In this document: positions 11,601 through 18,937 of the stretch, one piece after another | Numbering within the stretch: the first letter of the stretch is position 1 | Layout of the letters: each line of letters begins with the position of its first letter | Assembly: GCF_003143935.1 (NCBI RefSeq) | Contig: NZ_QFRX01000001.1 | Span: 5,055,327 to 5,119,326 of the forward strand | From: Streptomyces sp. Act143 | GTDB taxonomy: Bacteria > Actinomycetota > Actinomycetes > Streptomycetales > Streptomycetaceae | Length of the DNA: 64,000 nucleotides | Reading direction: 5' to 3' | Program-made: the position numbers and the translations under genes | The notes under the pieces: model-generated | Seen by the model: only the letters and a program-made list of their open reading frames with translations | Told to the model about the DNA's origin: nothing | Database searches by the model: none

Positions 11601-12740
11601 CGGGCCGAGCACCATGTGACGGTGCTGGAGCGCGTCGGCGAGTTCGGGGTGGTCGAGGCACTGCTCGTAGAAGTCGGCCCGGACACCGAGGACGACCAGC
11701 ACCGGGGCCGGATCGTCCGGGCCGTCGCCGGGCGCGGACAGGGTGTGCAGCAGCTGGACGAAGGTACGCCGGTCCTTCTCGTCGGCGCAGAGGGTGAACG
11801 TCTCTTCGAACTGATCGACGATCAGGACCGGGCGGGCGGGGCTGTCTCCCTCGGGGCGGTTTCCGCTGGGGCTGTCTCCGCCGGGGCTGTTTCTGCTGCG
11901 GCTGTCACCGTCAGGGCTGTTTCCGCTGGGACTGGCTCCGCTGGGGCCGACCCCGCTGGGACCGGCTCCGCTGGGACTGGCTCCCTTGGTGGCCCACGCC
12001 CGCGCCTGGTCCCGTACTGACCGGGCGAAGCCGGTCTCCTCGGGGTGCGGGGCCGTGGCGAGCTCGGGTATACGACGTGTCAGCTCCGCGAGCGGCTCCG
12101 CCCCCGGCACGAGCTGGACTACGTCCCGGCCCTGGTCGGTCAGCGCGGGCCCCAGACCGGCGTTGAGCAGGGAGGACTTCCCCGCTCCCGAGGCGCCCAC
12201 GAGCATGACCAGTCCCCCGGACCGCTCCGCGCCGAGGAGGTGGGCGAGGAGGGCGTCGGTGCTGCGTTCGCGGCCGAAGAACCAGCGGGCGTCCTCGCGA
12301 CGGTACGAGGCCAGGCCACGATAGGGGCAGACGCCGGCCGCGAGCGGGGGCGCTGCCTCGGCCGGGGGGCGCTCCTGGGTGGCGGGGGCAGTGGCAGCGG
12401 CGGCACCGGTCACCGCCTGCTCCCACAGGCGCTGCCAGTGGGTGAGGTCGTAGAGGCCGGTGGAGACCGGAGTGGGCTGGGCGCGGCGGGCCTGGGGTAT
12501 CAGGATGTGCAGGACGGCCGCGAGCGCCGCGAACTGCGCGGGCACGTTCCTGGCCCGGCGCCAGTCGCTGATGCGCTGCGCGGAGACCTGTACGGGCCGC
12601 CCGCGCTCGTCGACCCGTTGCAGTCGGCCGACCGCCTCGGACACGCTCTTGAGGGGCGGATTTCCGGCCTCTCTGTACAGCAGGGCGAGGCGTTCGGCGA
12701 AGGCCGTGCGTGCCCCTGAGTCGGAACTCAAGGCCTCCAC
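8643..12740 (-). CDS. STAND ATPase with N-terminal HTH and 14 WD40 repeats
   Basis: A 1365-residue multidomain signalling protein. Residues about 10-85 form an HTH-like helical domain (VSAQRISDWRRARNVP). The conserved entry CPYRGLASYRREDARWFFGRE near residue 140 is typical of the nSTAND1 class. Walker A is GASGAGKSS at about 181-189 and Walker B VLIVDQFEE at about 303-311. Between them lies a Ser/Pro/Gly-rich insert at about 252-300. One membrane helix is near 622-648. From about 707 to 1340 there are 14 WD40 repeats (FSPDGRTLASGSDDTVRLW-like), enough for two seven-bladed propellers. STAND ATPases generally act as ligand-triggered oligomerising switches, some in phage defence. The ligand and output here are unknown; the HTH could be DNA-binding or an interaction module. 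The gene is single and flanked by hairpins. Confidence 0.9.
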   Translation of the reverse strand: MEALSSDSGARTAFAERLALLYREAGNPPLKSVSEAVGRLQRVDERGRPVQVSAQRISDWRRARNVPAQFAALAAVLHILIPQARRAQPTPVSTGLYDLTHWQRLWEQAVTGAAAATAPATQERPPAEAAPPLAAGVCPYRGLASYRREDARWFFGRERSTDALLAHLLGAERSGGLVMLVGASGAGKSSLLNAGLGPALTDQGRDVVQLVPGAEPLAELTRRIPELATAPHPEETGFARSVRDQARAWATKGASPSGAGPSGVGPSGASPSGNSPDGDSRSRNSPGGDSPSGNRPEGDSPARPVLIVDQFEETFTLCADEKDRRTFVQLLHTLSAPGDGPDDPAPVLVVLGVRADFYEQCLDHPELADALQHRHMVLGPLTSAELREAVTAPAKAVGLELEPGLAELIVREVSADGPRGAHDAGVLPLLSHALLATWQRRKSGRLTLAGYRAAGGIQGAVAATAERAWSGLDPAARTAARLLLLRLVRLGEDTQATRRRGTRRQLAAESADPDKTEESLEALVRARLVTLDAETVEITHEALLHAWPRLRDWIDEDRGGNLLRQRLEEDGRSWEDSDRDSALLYRGSRLEQARTWAKSAGDTLLTRSATEFLAASVRLRRRTVWISRAAISALLALTLVAVCAAVIAWKQRDDAVFEQVVAESDRFQDTDPSLSAQLALVAHRLRGGDEGARSRLLSTANAPLATPLLGHTGAVYLTSFSPDGRILATAGYDRTVRLWDVSDPARPKPLGRPLTGHTSWVSGAVFSPDGRTLASASDDGTIRLWDVRQPSRPRLLGAPLTGHDGTIYLVAFSPDGRTLASAGDDRTVRLWNVTDPAHPAALGKPLTGSTAAVRSVAFSPDGRTLAAGGDDDTIRLWDTAEPREPKPLGGPLTGHTGLIHSVAFSPDGRTLASGSTDDTVRLWNVADPRRPEPLGTPLTGHTGPVWSVAFSPDGTRLAAASADSTASLWNVADPAYPSQIGEPLAGASGEMYALGFSPDGRTLATGNGDNKVRLWSVPTSDMTGRIGAFRPDGRVLATAARDERVRLWNVTDPDRPKPLGTPFRPGEGDIHALAYAPGGRVLAVLTGSHAVQLWNVADPRRPVPYGRPVPLRTRFPGPEALAFSPDGRLLATAHDDRTIQLWNVTDPTHLTRLGAPLSGHKGYVNSLVFGPDSRTLASGGADDTVRLWDVTDPGHATPLGKPLTGHSGPIDTLAYSPDGHTLASAGDDDTVRLWDVTDPGDAAQAGPVLTGHTEAIVSLTFSRDGDTLASGGNDNTVRAWDVTDPALATPIGQAMTPNGRTGSFLSFSPRADLLGISSGVDTVRLWNLDVDAAVHRVCSATHGVLTPGKWHEYLPRLAYEPPCED
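11839..11988 (-). repeat. 15-bp tandem repeat inside the STAND gene
   Basis: Ten imperfect copies of a 15-bp unit (plus-strand form GGGCTGTTTCCGCTG) encode a run of five-residue units such as GASPS, GVGPS and GNSPD between Walker A and Walker B. The period is a multiple of three, so copy-number changes keep the frame. Confidence 0.85.
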
Positions 12741-13005
12741 CCCTTACTTTCCTCGCCACTGGGCATCCGGACCGGAAAACTCACTCTATAGCGCTGACCT
12801 GCGGAAAAGTCGATTCCCCAGGTCCGGAACCTCCCCGGCGACGGCATCAGGGGGCAGGATCGGGCCACGACAGCACAGTTGACTGTGTGTCGTCTGAGCT
12901 TCCGCCGGAGTAATCACGGCCGCATCCGGACTGCCATGTTCCGGCCATTGCCCGGCCATTGCCCGGCCGCGCCGCCGAGGCGCAGGCCGACGCCGCCCCA
13001 CAGTT
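12741..13005. other. Non-coding gap upstream of the STAND gene
   Basis: I see no credible gene in this stretch; short frames here lack plausible starts or domains. It should contain the promoter of the minus-strand STAND gene, but no convincing boxes were recognised. Confidence 0.4.
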
Positions 13006-13041
13006 CGGCACCGGTCCCCACGAGGGGAGGGACCGGTGCCG
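13006..13041 (-). terminator. Strong hairpin downstream of the secreted-protein gene
   Basis: A 13-bp perfect stem (13006-13018 with 13029-13041) has a 10-base loop. It lies about 190 bp past the stop of the minus-strand gene at 13230, so it may end that transcript before it reaches the STAND gene. Confidence 0.6.
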
Positions 13042-13229
13042 GACGATGGGGCGCGTGGGCGCGAGGCGCGTAGGTGCGTGGGCGCATGAGCGCGTGGGCA
13101 CCTGGTGTCGTACGTCGTGGTCAGCGTCGTACGGCTTCTTCCTTGTCCTTTGTCCTTGTATCGGGCGGTACGCAAGTTCGCCGTTACGTCGGGTGGTGCC
13201 GGCGGGTGAGGGCCGGAGAGCGGGGCCGG

Positions 13230-13619
13230 CTAGGGGGCGGCGGTCGCAGGGGTGGCGGCGGTCGTCCGGTCGGTTGACCCGTTCATCGCCTGGTCGGTTG
13301 ACCTGTCCATCGCCTCGTCGGTCGATTCCGTGTCCGCCGGGGAGCGGTGGCGGCAGCTCGGGGTCTTGCCGTGTGCCTCGGCGCGGATGCGCTGCTTCAT
13401 CGTCGGGGGCAGGGACCTGACGTGGGCCGGCGACCAGGAGCAGGAGAGGGGCCAGGGGACAAGATCAGGCGTCGCCATCGGCGCGGTGCCGTTGCGGGCC
13501 GTGTCGGTCTGCGGTGCGGCCGCCGCGGCGGTCGTGGTGACGAGTCCGAGCGTCGTGCACAGCGCCAGGAAGGCGGTGACGATGACGGTCCACAGCTTCA
13601 TGACCTTGTTCTGGTTCAT
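13230..13619 (-). CDS. Small secreted protein, function unknown
   Basis: A 129-residue protein from ATG 13619 (an upstream ATG at 13631 and an internal one at 13601 are alternatives). It has a signal peptide: MNQNKVMKLW, a hydrophobic core TVIVTAFLALCTTLGLV, then a TTTAAAAAP cleavage-like region. The mature part carries the distinctive segment SLPPTMKQRIRAEAHG followed by two cysteines (CS..., SCRHRS) and a Thr/Ser/Asp-rich tail with repeated STD motifs. It resembles small Streptomyces exported proteins that I recall as DUF6344, but I cannot confirm that name. The start region has GAGGGG only 2 bases before ATG 13619, so the start is uncertain. Confidence 0.65.
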   Translation of the reverse strand: MNQNKVMKLWTVIVTAFLALCTTLGLVTTTAAAAAPQTDTARNGTAPMATPDLVPWPLSCSWSPAHVRSLPPTMKQRIRAEAHGKTPSCRHRSPADTESTDEAMDRSTDQAMNGSTDRTTAATPATAAP

Positions 13620-13631
13620 GACCCCTCGCAT

Positions 13632-13957
13632 TCAGGTTGGGCGATTTGCGTACTTTCCTCATGATGTGTATGCGGCTCGCGAAATCACGGACCGACGCCC
13701 ACGGCGCGTCGATCTTCAGATGAACACCACTCGGATGGGTGCAAGGAGCCCGAAAACCGGAGGAGAGGGGAGCAGTGAGGTCAAAGTCACCGTGTGTGGA
13801 GGTCTGATCACCCTCCGATCGGAGCGGCGTCATCCACTTCTACTGCGCTGTGGAGAGCGGAAGTTGAGGGGCTGACGCAGGTCACCGATCGGTATCGGTC
13901 GGTGTGTATAGTCGGGCGCCAGAGGTCCCCTACGTCAAGGAAAGACGAGGTCGCGCG
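13632..13957. other. Divergent intergenic region before the DLW-39 gene
   Basis: No gene is seen. A TATAGT at 13907-13912 could be a -10 box for the DLW-39 gene, but no good -35 box is at the right distance. A 10-bp palindrome ACCGATCGGT is at 13884-13893. Confidence 0.35.
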
Positions 13958-14086
13958 GTGAAGAAGCTTCTCCTGGTCGCACTGGCCGCCATCGGCGGGC
14001 TCCTCGTGTACCGCCAGATCCAGGCGGATCGCGCCGAGCAGGATCTGTGGACGGAGGCGACTGACTCCGTGCCCACGGGTTCGTGA
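13958..14086 (+). CDS. DLW-39 family small protein
   Basis: A 42-residue peptide from GTG 13958, with GACGAGG upstream. It begins VKKLLLVALAAIGGLLVYRQ, a single membrane helix or uncleaved signal. The polar tail then carries EQDLWTEATD. The DLW motif at about the thirtieth residue and the total length are the defining marks of the DLW-39 family, a conserved actinobacterial micro-protein often near gyrA. Its function is unknown. A longer frame from 13904 lacks a ribosome site and is unlikely. Confidence 0.85.
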   Translation: MKKLLLVALAAIGGLLVYRQIQADRAEQDLWTEATDSVPTGS

Positions 14087-14127
14087 GCACTGACACCCGG
14101 TAGCACTGACACCCGGTTTCTGACAGA

Positions 14128-14155
14128 CCCCGGCCGCCGTTGCGGTCGGGGTTTT
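14128..14155 (+). terminator. Rho-independent terminator after the DLW-39 gene
   Basis: CCCCGGCCGC (14128-14137) pairs with GCGGTCGGGG (14142-14151), including one G-U pair, and TTTT follows. A 15-nt direct repeat, GCACTGACACCCGGT, occurs twice just before it (14088-14118). Confidence 0.85.
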
Positions 14156-14234
14156 GCGTTCGGAATACGGGGGTGAGGCGCGCCCCGGCCGGGCAGGATG
14201 GGCCACGGTCCGGGACGAGGAGGGGTGGCGGGTC

Positions 14235-15662
14235 GTGGTGCGGCGGCGTACGGTGCGGTGGCGTTCTCGGCCCTGGGCTGCTCTGCGCCCGGCAGTCGTC
14301 GGAGTGGTCCTCGCGGCCGTCACTCTGACGGGGGAGGCTGCCTCGCCGGCGGTCGGTGCGGTGGGTTCTGCCGGTGTGGCTGGTTCTCTCCGTGCGGTGG
14401 GTTCTGTCGGTACGGCTGACTCTGCCGCTGCCGCCGGTTCTCTCGGTACGGACGCCTCGTACGGCTTCGCGTCCGACGATCAGCCGGTCGCCGGTGCCAC
14501 GAGCACCGCGGACGCCGAGCTCCTCGCTCCTGGCAAGACGTACAAGAGCTCCCTTCCGGCGGGCCGTGATGCCGTCTACCGCCTCGAACTCGACGCCGTG
14601 TCGGACGCGTACGTCTCCGTCACCGCCGTCCCGCGCCCGAACACGACGGTGACCGCGTACGACGGCATCAGGGTCACCGTCCAGGACGCCAACAGCCGTA
14701 CCTGCTCCACCGAGAGCGCTTCGGTCGGGGCGGGCCGCAGTGCGCGGCCGGTCGTGGCGTGGGGCAAGCGCGAGACCTTTCTCCGGCGTACCTCGTGCCA
14801 GGGCGACGGCTCCTACTACGTGATCGTCCATCGCATCGCCGGGACGGGCCCGGTCCAGGACGACTGGGACCTGGAGCTGGCGCCGTTCCTGGAGCCGCGC
14901 CTGGAGAAGGCCGCGGGCACCGCGCCGCCGGAGAGCTGGGACTCCGCTTCCCCCGAACCGCCCACGGGCGCGGCCGCACCCCGTCCCGGCGGCCCGGGCT
15001 TCGGCGCGGCCGTGGGGTTGGAACCGGGTGTCTGGAGCGCGGGCATCTCCCCGGGGCAGACGCTCTTCTACGCGGTACCGGTCGGCTGGGGGCAGCGAAT
15101 CGACGCCACCGCCGAACTGGGCGGCACGGGCCGCGGTCCCTTTGTGGGCGGTGCCCTGACCATGTCGCTCTACAACCCTGCTCGCGGTCCCGTCGACGAC
15201 GTGAGCATCGGCTACAGCGGCAGTCAGAAGTCGGGCTCGCTCGACTCCCTGCCGCCCGTCGGCTACGCCAACCGTTACGCCGTCTCCGACACGGTGAACG
15301 GCATGCGGTTCGCCGGCTCCTACTACCTCGTCCTGCATCTCGCCGAGCGGGTGGGCGAGGAGTTCGGTACCGAGCCGTTCGCAGTGACGTTTCGTGTGGG
15401 TGTCGACGGCGCGGCCGAGGCGGGGCCTGTGTATGACGGACGGTTCCAGCCTCCGGGGCCCTTCGAGGCCGCGGGGCGGGGGCAGCAGGCGCAGGGGCGG
15501 GGGGCGGGAGCTGCCGGGGGAGGTGGCGCCGGTGGGGCCGCGGGGGGCGACCCGGTGATGACGGTGGTCGCTGTCGTCGGGATCGGGGGCGGGACCGTGC
15601 TGCTGGCGGTGCTCGGGGTGTGGACGGTGGTGGCTCGGCGGCGGGCCAGGGGTGCCTGGTAG
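14235..15662 (+). CDS. Membrane-anchored extracytoplasmic protein, function unknown
   Basis: About 475 residues from GTG 14235, preceded by GAGGAGGGG; the frame is open from 14154, but that start sits in the preceding terminator. An N-terminal hydrophobic segment (PAVVGVVLAAVTLTGEA) is a signal peptide. A Ser/Ala/Gly-rich linker follows, then two beta-rich segments. The first has PGKTYKSSLPAGRDAVYRLELD and paired cysteines; the second has GISPGQTLFYAVPVGWGQRI. After a Gly-rich stretch there is a C-terminal membrane helix (VMTVVAVVGIGGGTVLLAVLGV) and a basic tail RRRARGAW. The topology indicates a surface-exposed protein held by its C-terminus. No catalytic motif is recognised. Confidence 0.7.
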   Translation: MVRRRTVRWRSRPWAALRPAVVGVVLAAVTLTGEAASPAVGAVGSAGVAGSLRAVGSVGTADSAAAAGSLGTDASYGFASDDQPVAGATSTADAELLAPGKTYKSSLPAGRDAVYRLELDAVSDAYVSVTAVPRPNTTVTAYDGIRVTVQDANSRTCSTESASVGAGRSARPVVAWGKRETFLRRTSCQGDGSYYVIVHRIAGTGPVQDDWDLELAPFLEPRLEKAAGTAPPESWDSASPEPPTGAAAPRPGGPGFGAAVGLEPGVWSAGISPGQTLFYAVPVGWGQRIDATAELGGTGRGPFVGGALTMSLYNPARGPVDDVSIGYSGSQKSGSLDSLPPVGYANRYAVSDTVNGMRFAGSYYLVLHLAERVGEEFGTEPFAVTFRVGVDGAAEAGPVYDGRFQPPGPFEAAGRGQQAQGRGAGAAGGGGAGGAAGGDPVMTVVAVVGIGGGTVLLAVLGVWTVVARRRARGAW

Positions 15663-15801
15663 AGGGCGTGGGCCGAAGGCCGGCGGGAGCTGGTGGGAGC
15701 CGGTGTGGGTCGGCGCGGCGGGGGCCGGTGCGGGCCAGTGGGGCGGGAGCCAGTGGGGGGCAATGGGGGGCAATGGGGCCAGTGGGGGCGGCCGTGAGTG
15801 A

Positions 15802-17451
15802 TCAGATGCGGGTCAGCGCCCAGAAGCCCACGGCGTAGCAGGTCAGCGCGAGCAGGAGGAGCGGGAGCGCCACCTTGGCCGGGGGGCCGGGGCGGCGTCG
15901 GGCTCTGGAGCCGCGGCGGCGGGGGGTTGCCTGAGCCGGAGACGCCGAAGATGCCGGAGGCGTGGGAGGGGCCGGAGAAACCGAGGGGGCCGGAGGCGGA
16001 ACCTGCGGGGATCGGGCGGTGTATGAAGCAGTAGAGGCATCGGCGCGCTGACGCGGGAGGGGCGGGGCCAGAGGCGGTGCCGGGAGGGGGGACTGGTGTG
16101 GCGCTCGGGCTTCGTGGCGCTGTGGCTCGGGGAACTGTGGCTTGGAGGACTGTGCCTCGGGGGGCTGTGGCTTGGGGGACTGTGGTTCGAAAGCGCTTGG
16201 CGGAAAGGCCTGTGGCTCGGCGGCCTGCCGCTCGGACGAGGGGGTGGGGGTCTGCGGAGGCGGCAGGTGGAAGCTGCCGGTGTCCGACATGGAGGGTCGC
16301 TGCGCTCCGGTCGACCGGTCCGTGGCGGGAGCGTGCCGGGGGCGGGGTGGTGTGGCGTCCGGCGTGAGACCGGTGGCGCTGCTCTGCCGCGGGTCGGGCG
16401 GCGGGGCGGCTGCGCGGGCGGTGGTGTGACGTGGATCGGTCGTCACCGAACCCGTGCCGGGCCATACGGAGGCCGGGGAGCTGTCCGGCCAGGAGGACTC
16501 CCCCGGCTGCCTGCGCGTGCTGCCCGATGCGCTCCTCGCTCCTCGCGTGGTCTCCACGCCCGGCGCCCGCTTGAGGGGCCCCTCGGTGCCGAACCCCGGC
16601 GGCAGGGGCCCCAGTTGGTCGAAGATCTCGATCAGCTCGTCGTCGGGGCCGGGTTCGGGCAGCAGTTCCGTGGCCGCGGCGAGCGCCTTGCGCGCCCCCG
16701 TGGCCGTGCGGAACCGCGCCTGCGGATCAGGCTGCAGCAGCGTGGCCACGACCTGCCACAGCGGTTCGGGTATGCCTTTGGGCGGGCCCGGTGTGCCGTG
16801 CGCCGCGAAGTACTGCACGAGCGCCTTGGTGTCGGGCTTGGCTCCCTCCAGGAGATACAGCGCGACCAGTCCTACGGCGAACAGGTCGGCGGGGAAGTCC
16901 GGTTCGGATCCCGTCATCTGCTCGGGCGCGATGTAACCGGGCGTCCCCACCACGAGGTTGGTCTCGGTCAGGCGCGGCTCGCCCAGCCGCATGGCGATGC
17001 CGAAGTCGGACAGCCGCAGCCGGGGGCGGCCCGTGCCGGTGGCCTCCAGCAGCAGGTTGGCGGGCTTGATGTCCCGGTGGACGACGTCCTCCGCGTGCAC
17101 CGCGGCCAGCCCGGACAGCAGTTGGTCGAGCAGGACGCAGACGAAGGAGGGCGGCAGCGGGCCGTAGTCCCCGACCAGATGGACCAGCGAGCCGCCGCCC
17201 ACCAGGTCCATGGTGAACAGGACCTTGTCGTCGTCGGCGGCCCAGCTGGCGGGCGCGAGCACATGGGGGTGGTCGATCCGCAGCGCCTGCTCACGGACGA
17301 ACCGCAACAGGGAGTGCGCGTCGCTCTGCTGGAGCACCTTCGCGGCGACATAGCGCCGGCGCCGGTGGTCCCAGGCGCGCCAGACGGCGCCGACGCCACC
17401 GCGCCCGATCGGGTCGACGAGTTCGTACCGGCCGGCGAAGACCTCACCCAT
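15802..17451 (-). CDS. Serine/threonine protein kinase with Pro-rich linker and C-terminal membrane helix
   Basis: A 549-residue Hanks-type kinase from ATG 17451. The glycine loop is GRGGVGAVW near residue 16 and the catalytic lysine is in VAAKVL. The catalytic loop is HRDIKPANLLL near residue 125, DFG is near 147, and GTPGYIAPEQ follows. The kinase domain ends near residue 265. The next 260 residues are rich in Pro/Gln/Ser and include EPQSPKPQPPEAQ-type repeats. A single helix near the C-terminus (LPLLLLALTCYAVGFWAL) anchors it, so unlike PknB it has no extracellular sensor. It is not part of the fhaA-pknB cluster. Its substrate is unknown. Confidence 0.9.
   Translation of the reverse strand: MGEVFAGRYELVDPIGRGGVGAVWRAWDHRRRRYVAAKVLQQSDAHSLLRFVREQALRIDHPHVLAPASWAADDDKVLFTMDLVGGGSLVHLVGDYGPLPPSFVCVLLDQLLSGLAAVHAEDVVHRDIKPANLLLEATGTGRPRLRLSDFGIAMRLGEPRLTETNLVVGTPGYIAPEQMTGSEPDFPADLFAVGLVALYLLEGAKPDTKALVQYFAAHGTPGPPKGIPEPLWQVVATLLQPDPQARFRTATGARKALAAATELLPEPGPDDELIEIFDQLGPLPPGFGTEGPLKRAPGVETTRGARSASGSTRRQPGESSWPDSSPASVWPGTGSVTTDPRHTTARAAAPPPDPRQSSATGLTPDATPPRPRHAPATDRSTGAQRPSMSDTGSFHLPPPQTPTPSSERQAAEPQAFPPSAFEPQSPKPQPPEAQSSKPQFPEPQRHEARAPHQSPLPAPPLAPPLPRQRADASTASYTARSPQVPPPAPSVSPAPPTPPASSASPAQATPRRRGSRARRRPGPPAKVALPLLLLALTCYAVGFWALTRI
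16112..16191 (-). repeat. 15-bp tandem repeat in the kinase linker
   Basis: Five imperfect copies of a 15-bp unit (plus-strand form CTGTGGCTTGGGGGA) encode the EPQ/AQSSKPQ-type pentapeptide repeats of the Pro-rich linker. Confidence 0.75.
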
Positions 17452-17694
17452 GGCTGTGCGTCGCTCCTCCCCCTTCGGTCTTCCCCCTTGCCTCCCCCTC
17501 TGCGAGGGATACGACTCCCGTCGTATCCCTCCGAGATGAGTGACACCCCTCATGCCCGGGGCCCAGCGGCAGGACACGCCCCCACATGTCCTTCTCCAGC
17601 CCCTCTGCGGTGAGGCACGACCCCCTCGCACCCCTTCTCGTCCTCCTCGGCTGTCGGCCCGGCTGCCGCCCCCTTCGGTGACCGGGCCCCGGGG

Positions 17695-18243
17695 TCAGCT
17701 CTGGTGGGACTGGTAGTGCGTGACGGCGTCGGAGGTGCGGCCGGCGCCGTAGACCCGGAGGAACTCTGCCAGTTCCGGGTGGGTCGGGGCGAGGGTGTCG
17801 GCGGCGTCGATGATGTCGCCGGCGGCCGCGACCGAGCGCAGCAGCGACTGGATCTCGCGGACGACCCGCTTGACCGTCGGCGCTCCCGAACTGCTGGTCG
17901 TGGTCGTGGCGTTGCTGAGCACCGAGCCCCCCTGCGACTTCTTGATCTCGTCCATCCGTTCGGTCGCCTCGGCGGCGCTGACGCTGCCGTCCGCGACCTG
18001 CCCCGCCAGGTCCTGGAGCAACTGCACCCGCTGCACCACGGCCGGGTTGCCGATCTTCGCCCGCTGGCCGCTCATCAACTGCGACAGCATCGGTGCGGAC
18101 AGGCCCAGTACCCCCGCGAGACGAGCCTGGTTGAGGCCAAGATCGTCTATGAGCTTACGGAAGAGCGCCCCCAGCGGCTCCCCGTACCAGTTCCGCTGCA
18201 GTTCCCGCGCTCTTGCGGTGGCTTCCTGCTGTGCGGCGTCCAT
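17695..18243 (-). CDS. Helix-turn-helix transcriptional regulator
   Basis: A 182-residue protein from ATG 18243, supported by GGGGAG six bases upstream; an in-frame start at 18321 is less likely. An XRE/Cro-type HTH lies at about residues 30-60 (LIDDLGLNQARLAGVLGLSAPMLSQLMSGQR). The middle part is a charged helix ending at SQGGSVLSNATTTTSSSG. The C-terminal helical region (VKRVVREIQSLLRSVAAAGDIIDAADTL) may mediate oligomerisation or sense a signal. It is transcribed towards the kinase gene about 240 bp downstream; whether the two work together is not shown. No operator could be assigned. Confidence 0.8.
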   Translation of the reverse strand: MDAAQQEATARARELQRNWYGEPLGALFRKLIDDLGLNQARLAGVLGLSAPMLSQLMSGQRAKIGNPAVVQRVQLLQDLAGQVADGSVSAAEATERMDEIKKSQGGSVLSNATTTTSSSGAPTVKRVVREIQSLLRSVAAAGDIIDAADTLAPTHPELAEFLRVYGAGRTSDAVTHYQSHQS

Positions 18244-18342
18244 TGCGTCTCCCCATCGCTTCCCCAAATACCGCGGTTCGCTGTAGCGAACCACGCCGAG
18301 CATCTTACGGAGAGTGGTCATCCATCGGGACCCCCAATCTTT

Positions 18343-18373
18343 TTGCGAGATACCCGGGGCGACCCGGTACTCT
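18343..18373 (+). promoter_or_regulatory. Possible promoter of tRNA-Ala
   Basis: TTGCGA (18343-18348) and TACTCT (18368-18373) are separated by 19 bp and lie 54 bp before the tRNA. Confidence 0.45.
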
Positions 18374-18426
18374 GGTCTGCGGCGCCCGCCGGACGTGTGA
18401 CTCTTCCGGACGGACGCTCCTTTTCC

Positions 18427-18499
18427 GGGGCCTTAGCTCAGTTGGTAGAGCGCTGTCTTTGCATGGCAGATGTCAGGGGTTCGACTCCCCTAGGCTCCA
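18427..18499 (+). tRNA. tRNA-Ala (anticodon TGC)
   Basis: A 73-nt cloverleaf. The acceptor stem pairs GGGGCCT with AGGCTCC, with discriminator A. The D-arm has AGCTCAGTTGGTAGAGC, the anticodon loop is TTTGCAT (TGC) and the T-arm GGGGTTCGACTCCCC. CCA is not encoded. Confidence 0.97.
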
Positions 18500-18506
18500 C
18501 TTCAAT

Positions 18507-18547
18507 GAACCCCCCTGACCTGCGGAAACGCGGTCAGGGGGGTTCTT
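18507..18547 (+). terminator. Terminator after tRNA-Ala
   Basis: A 14-bp perfect stem (18507-18520 with 18532-18545) is followed by TT. Confidence 0.85.
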
Positions 18548-18832
18548 CTGTCGGTTTCTTGCGCTGACACCTGGCGGAGTTCGGGGCGACCTGCGACAAG
18601 CTCCTCGATGAGCTCCACAGCTTCAGCCGTCGTCACGCCTCAAAGCCGGCGGGATTGGCTGGAACACGTCACTGCCGTCGCCCAGACGTCATCGTGGCGG
18701 CAGACGGGTCCGCAGAAGCGGTCCGCAGACCTCGAACTAGCTCGAATCAGCCGGTCCTCTGGTTCGGCCTTCAGTACGTCGCGCCCGGAAGCGCCCCGGA
18801 CCCGGGAACGGGCGGCAGCCTCTTCGGCCGAC

Positions 18833-18846
18833 GTTTCACGTGAAAC
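18833..18846. other. parS: parS site (ParB binding), perfect match
   Basis: GTTTCACGTGAAAC matches the Streptomyces and general bacterial parS consensus in all 14 positions. ParB nucleates here and spreads, which organises origins for ParA-driven segregation during sporulation. The site is intergenic; no other feature was found in the 300 bases between the tRNA-Ala terminator and the next hairpin. Confidence 0.95.
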
Positions 18847-18851
18847 GTCAC

Positions 18852-18889
18852 TGTGGGGCGGGAGGCCCGTTCAGACCTCCCGCCCCACA
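18852..18889 (-). terminator. Terminator of the DUF5324 gene
   Basis: A 14-bp perfect stem (18852-18865 with 18876-18889) lies about 50 bp past the stop of the minus-strand gene at 18938. Confidence 0.75.
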
Positions 18890-18937
18890 ACGACACTCAC
18901 AGAGCCGGACGTACCTCTCGGCCCGGAGAATCAGCCG

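Noticed and set aside
8688..12020. A 1110-residue open frame on the plus strand opposite the STAND gene
   Set aside because: It is the repetitive antisense of the WD40 repeats (VGDVPQ-type units) with no independent domain; the opposite strand gives a complete STAND protein.
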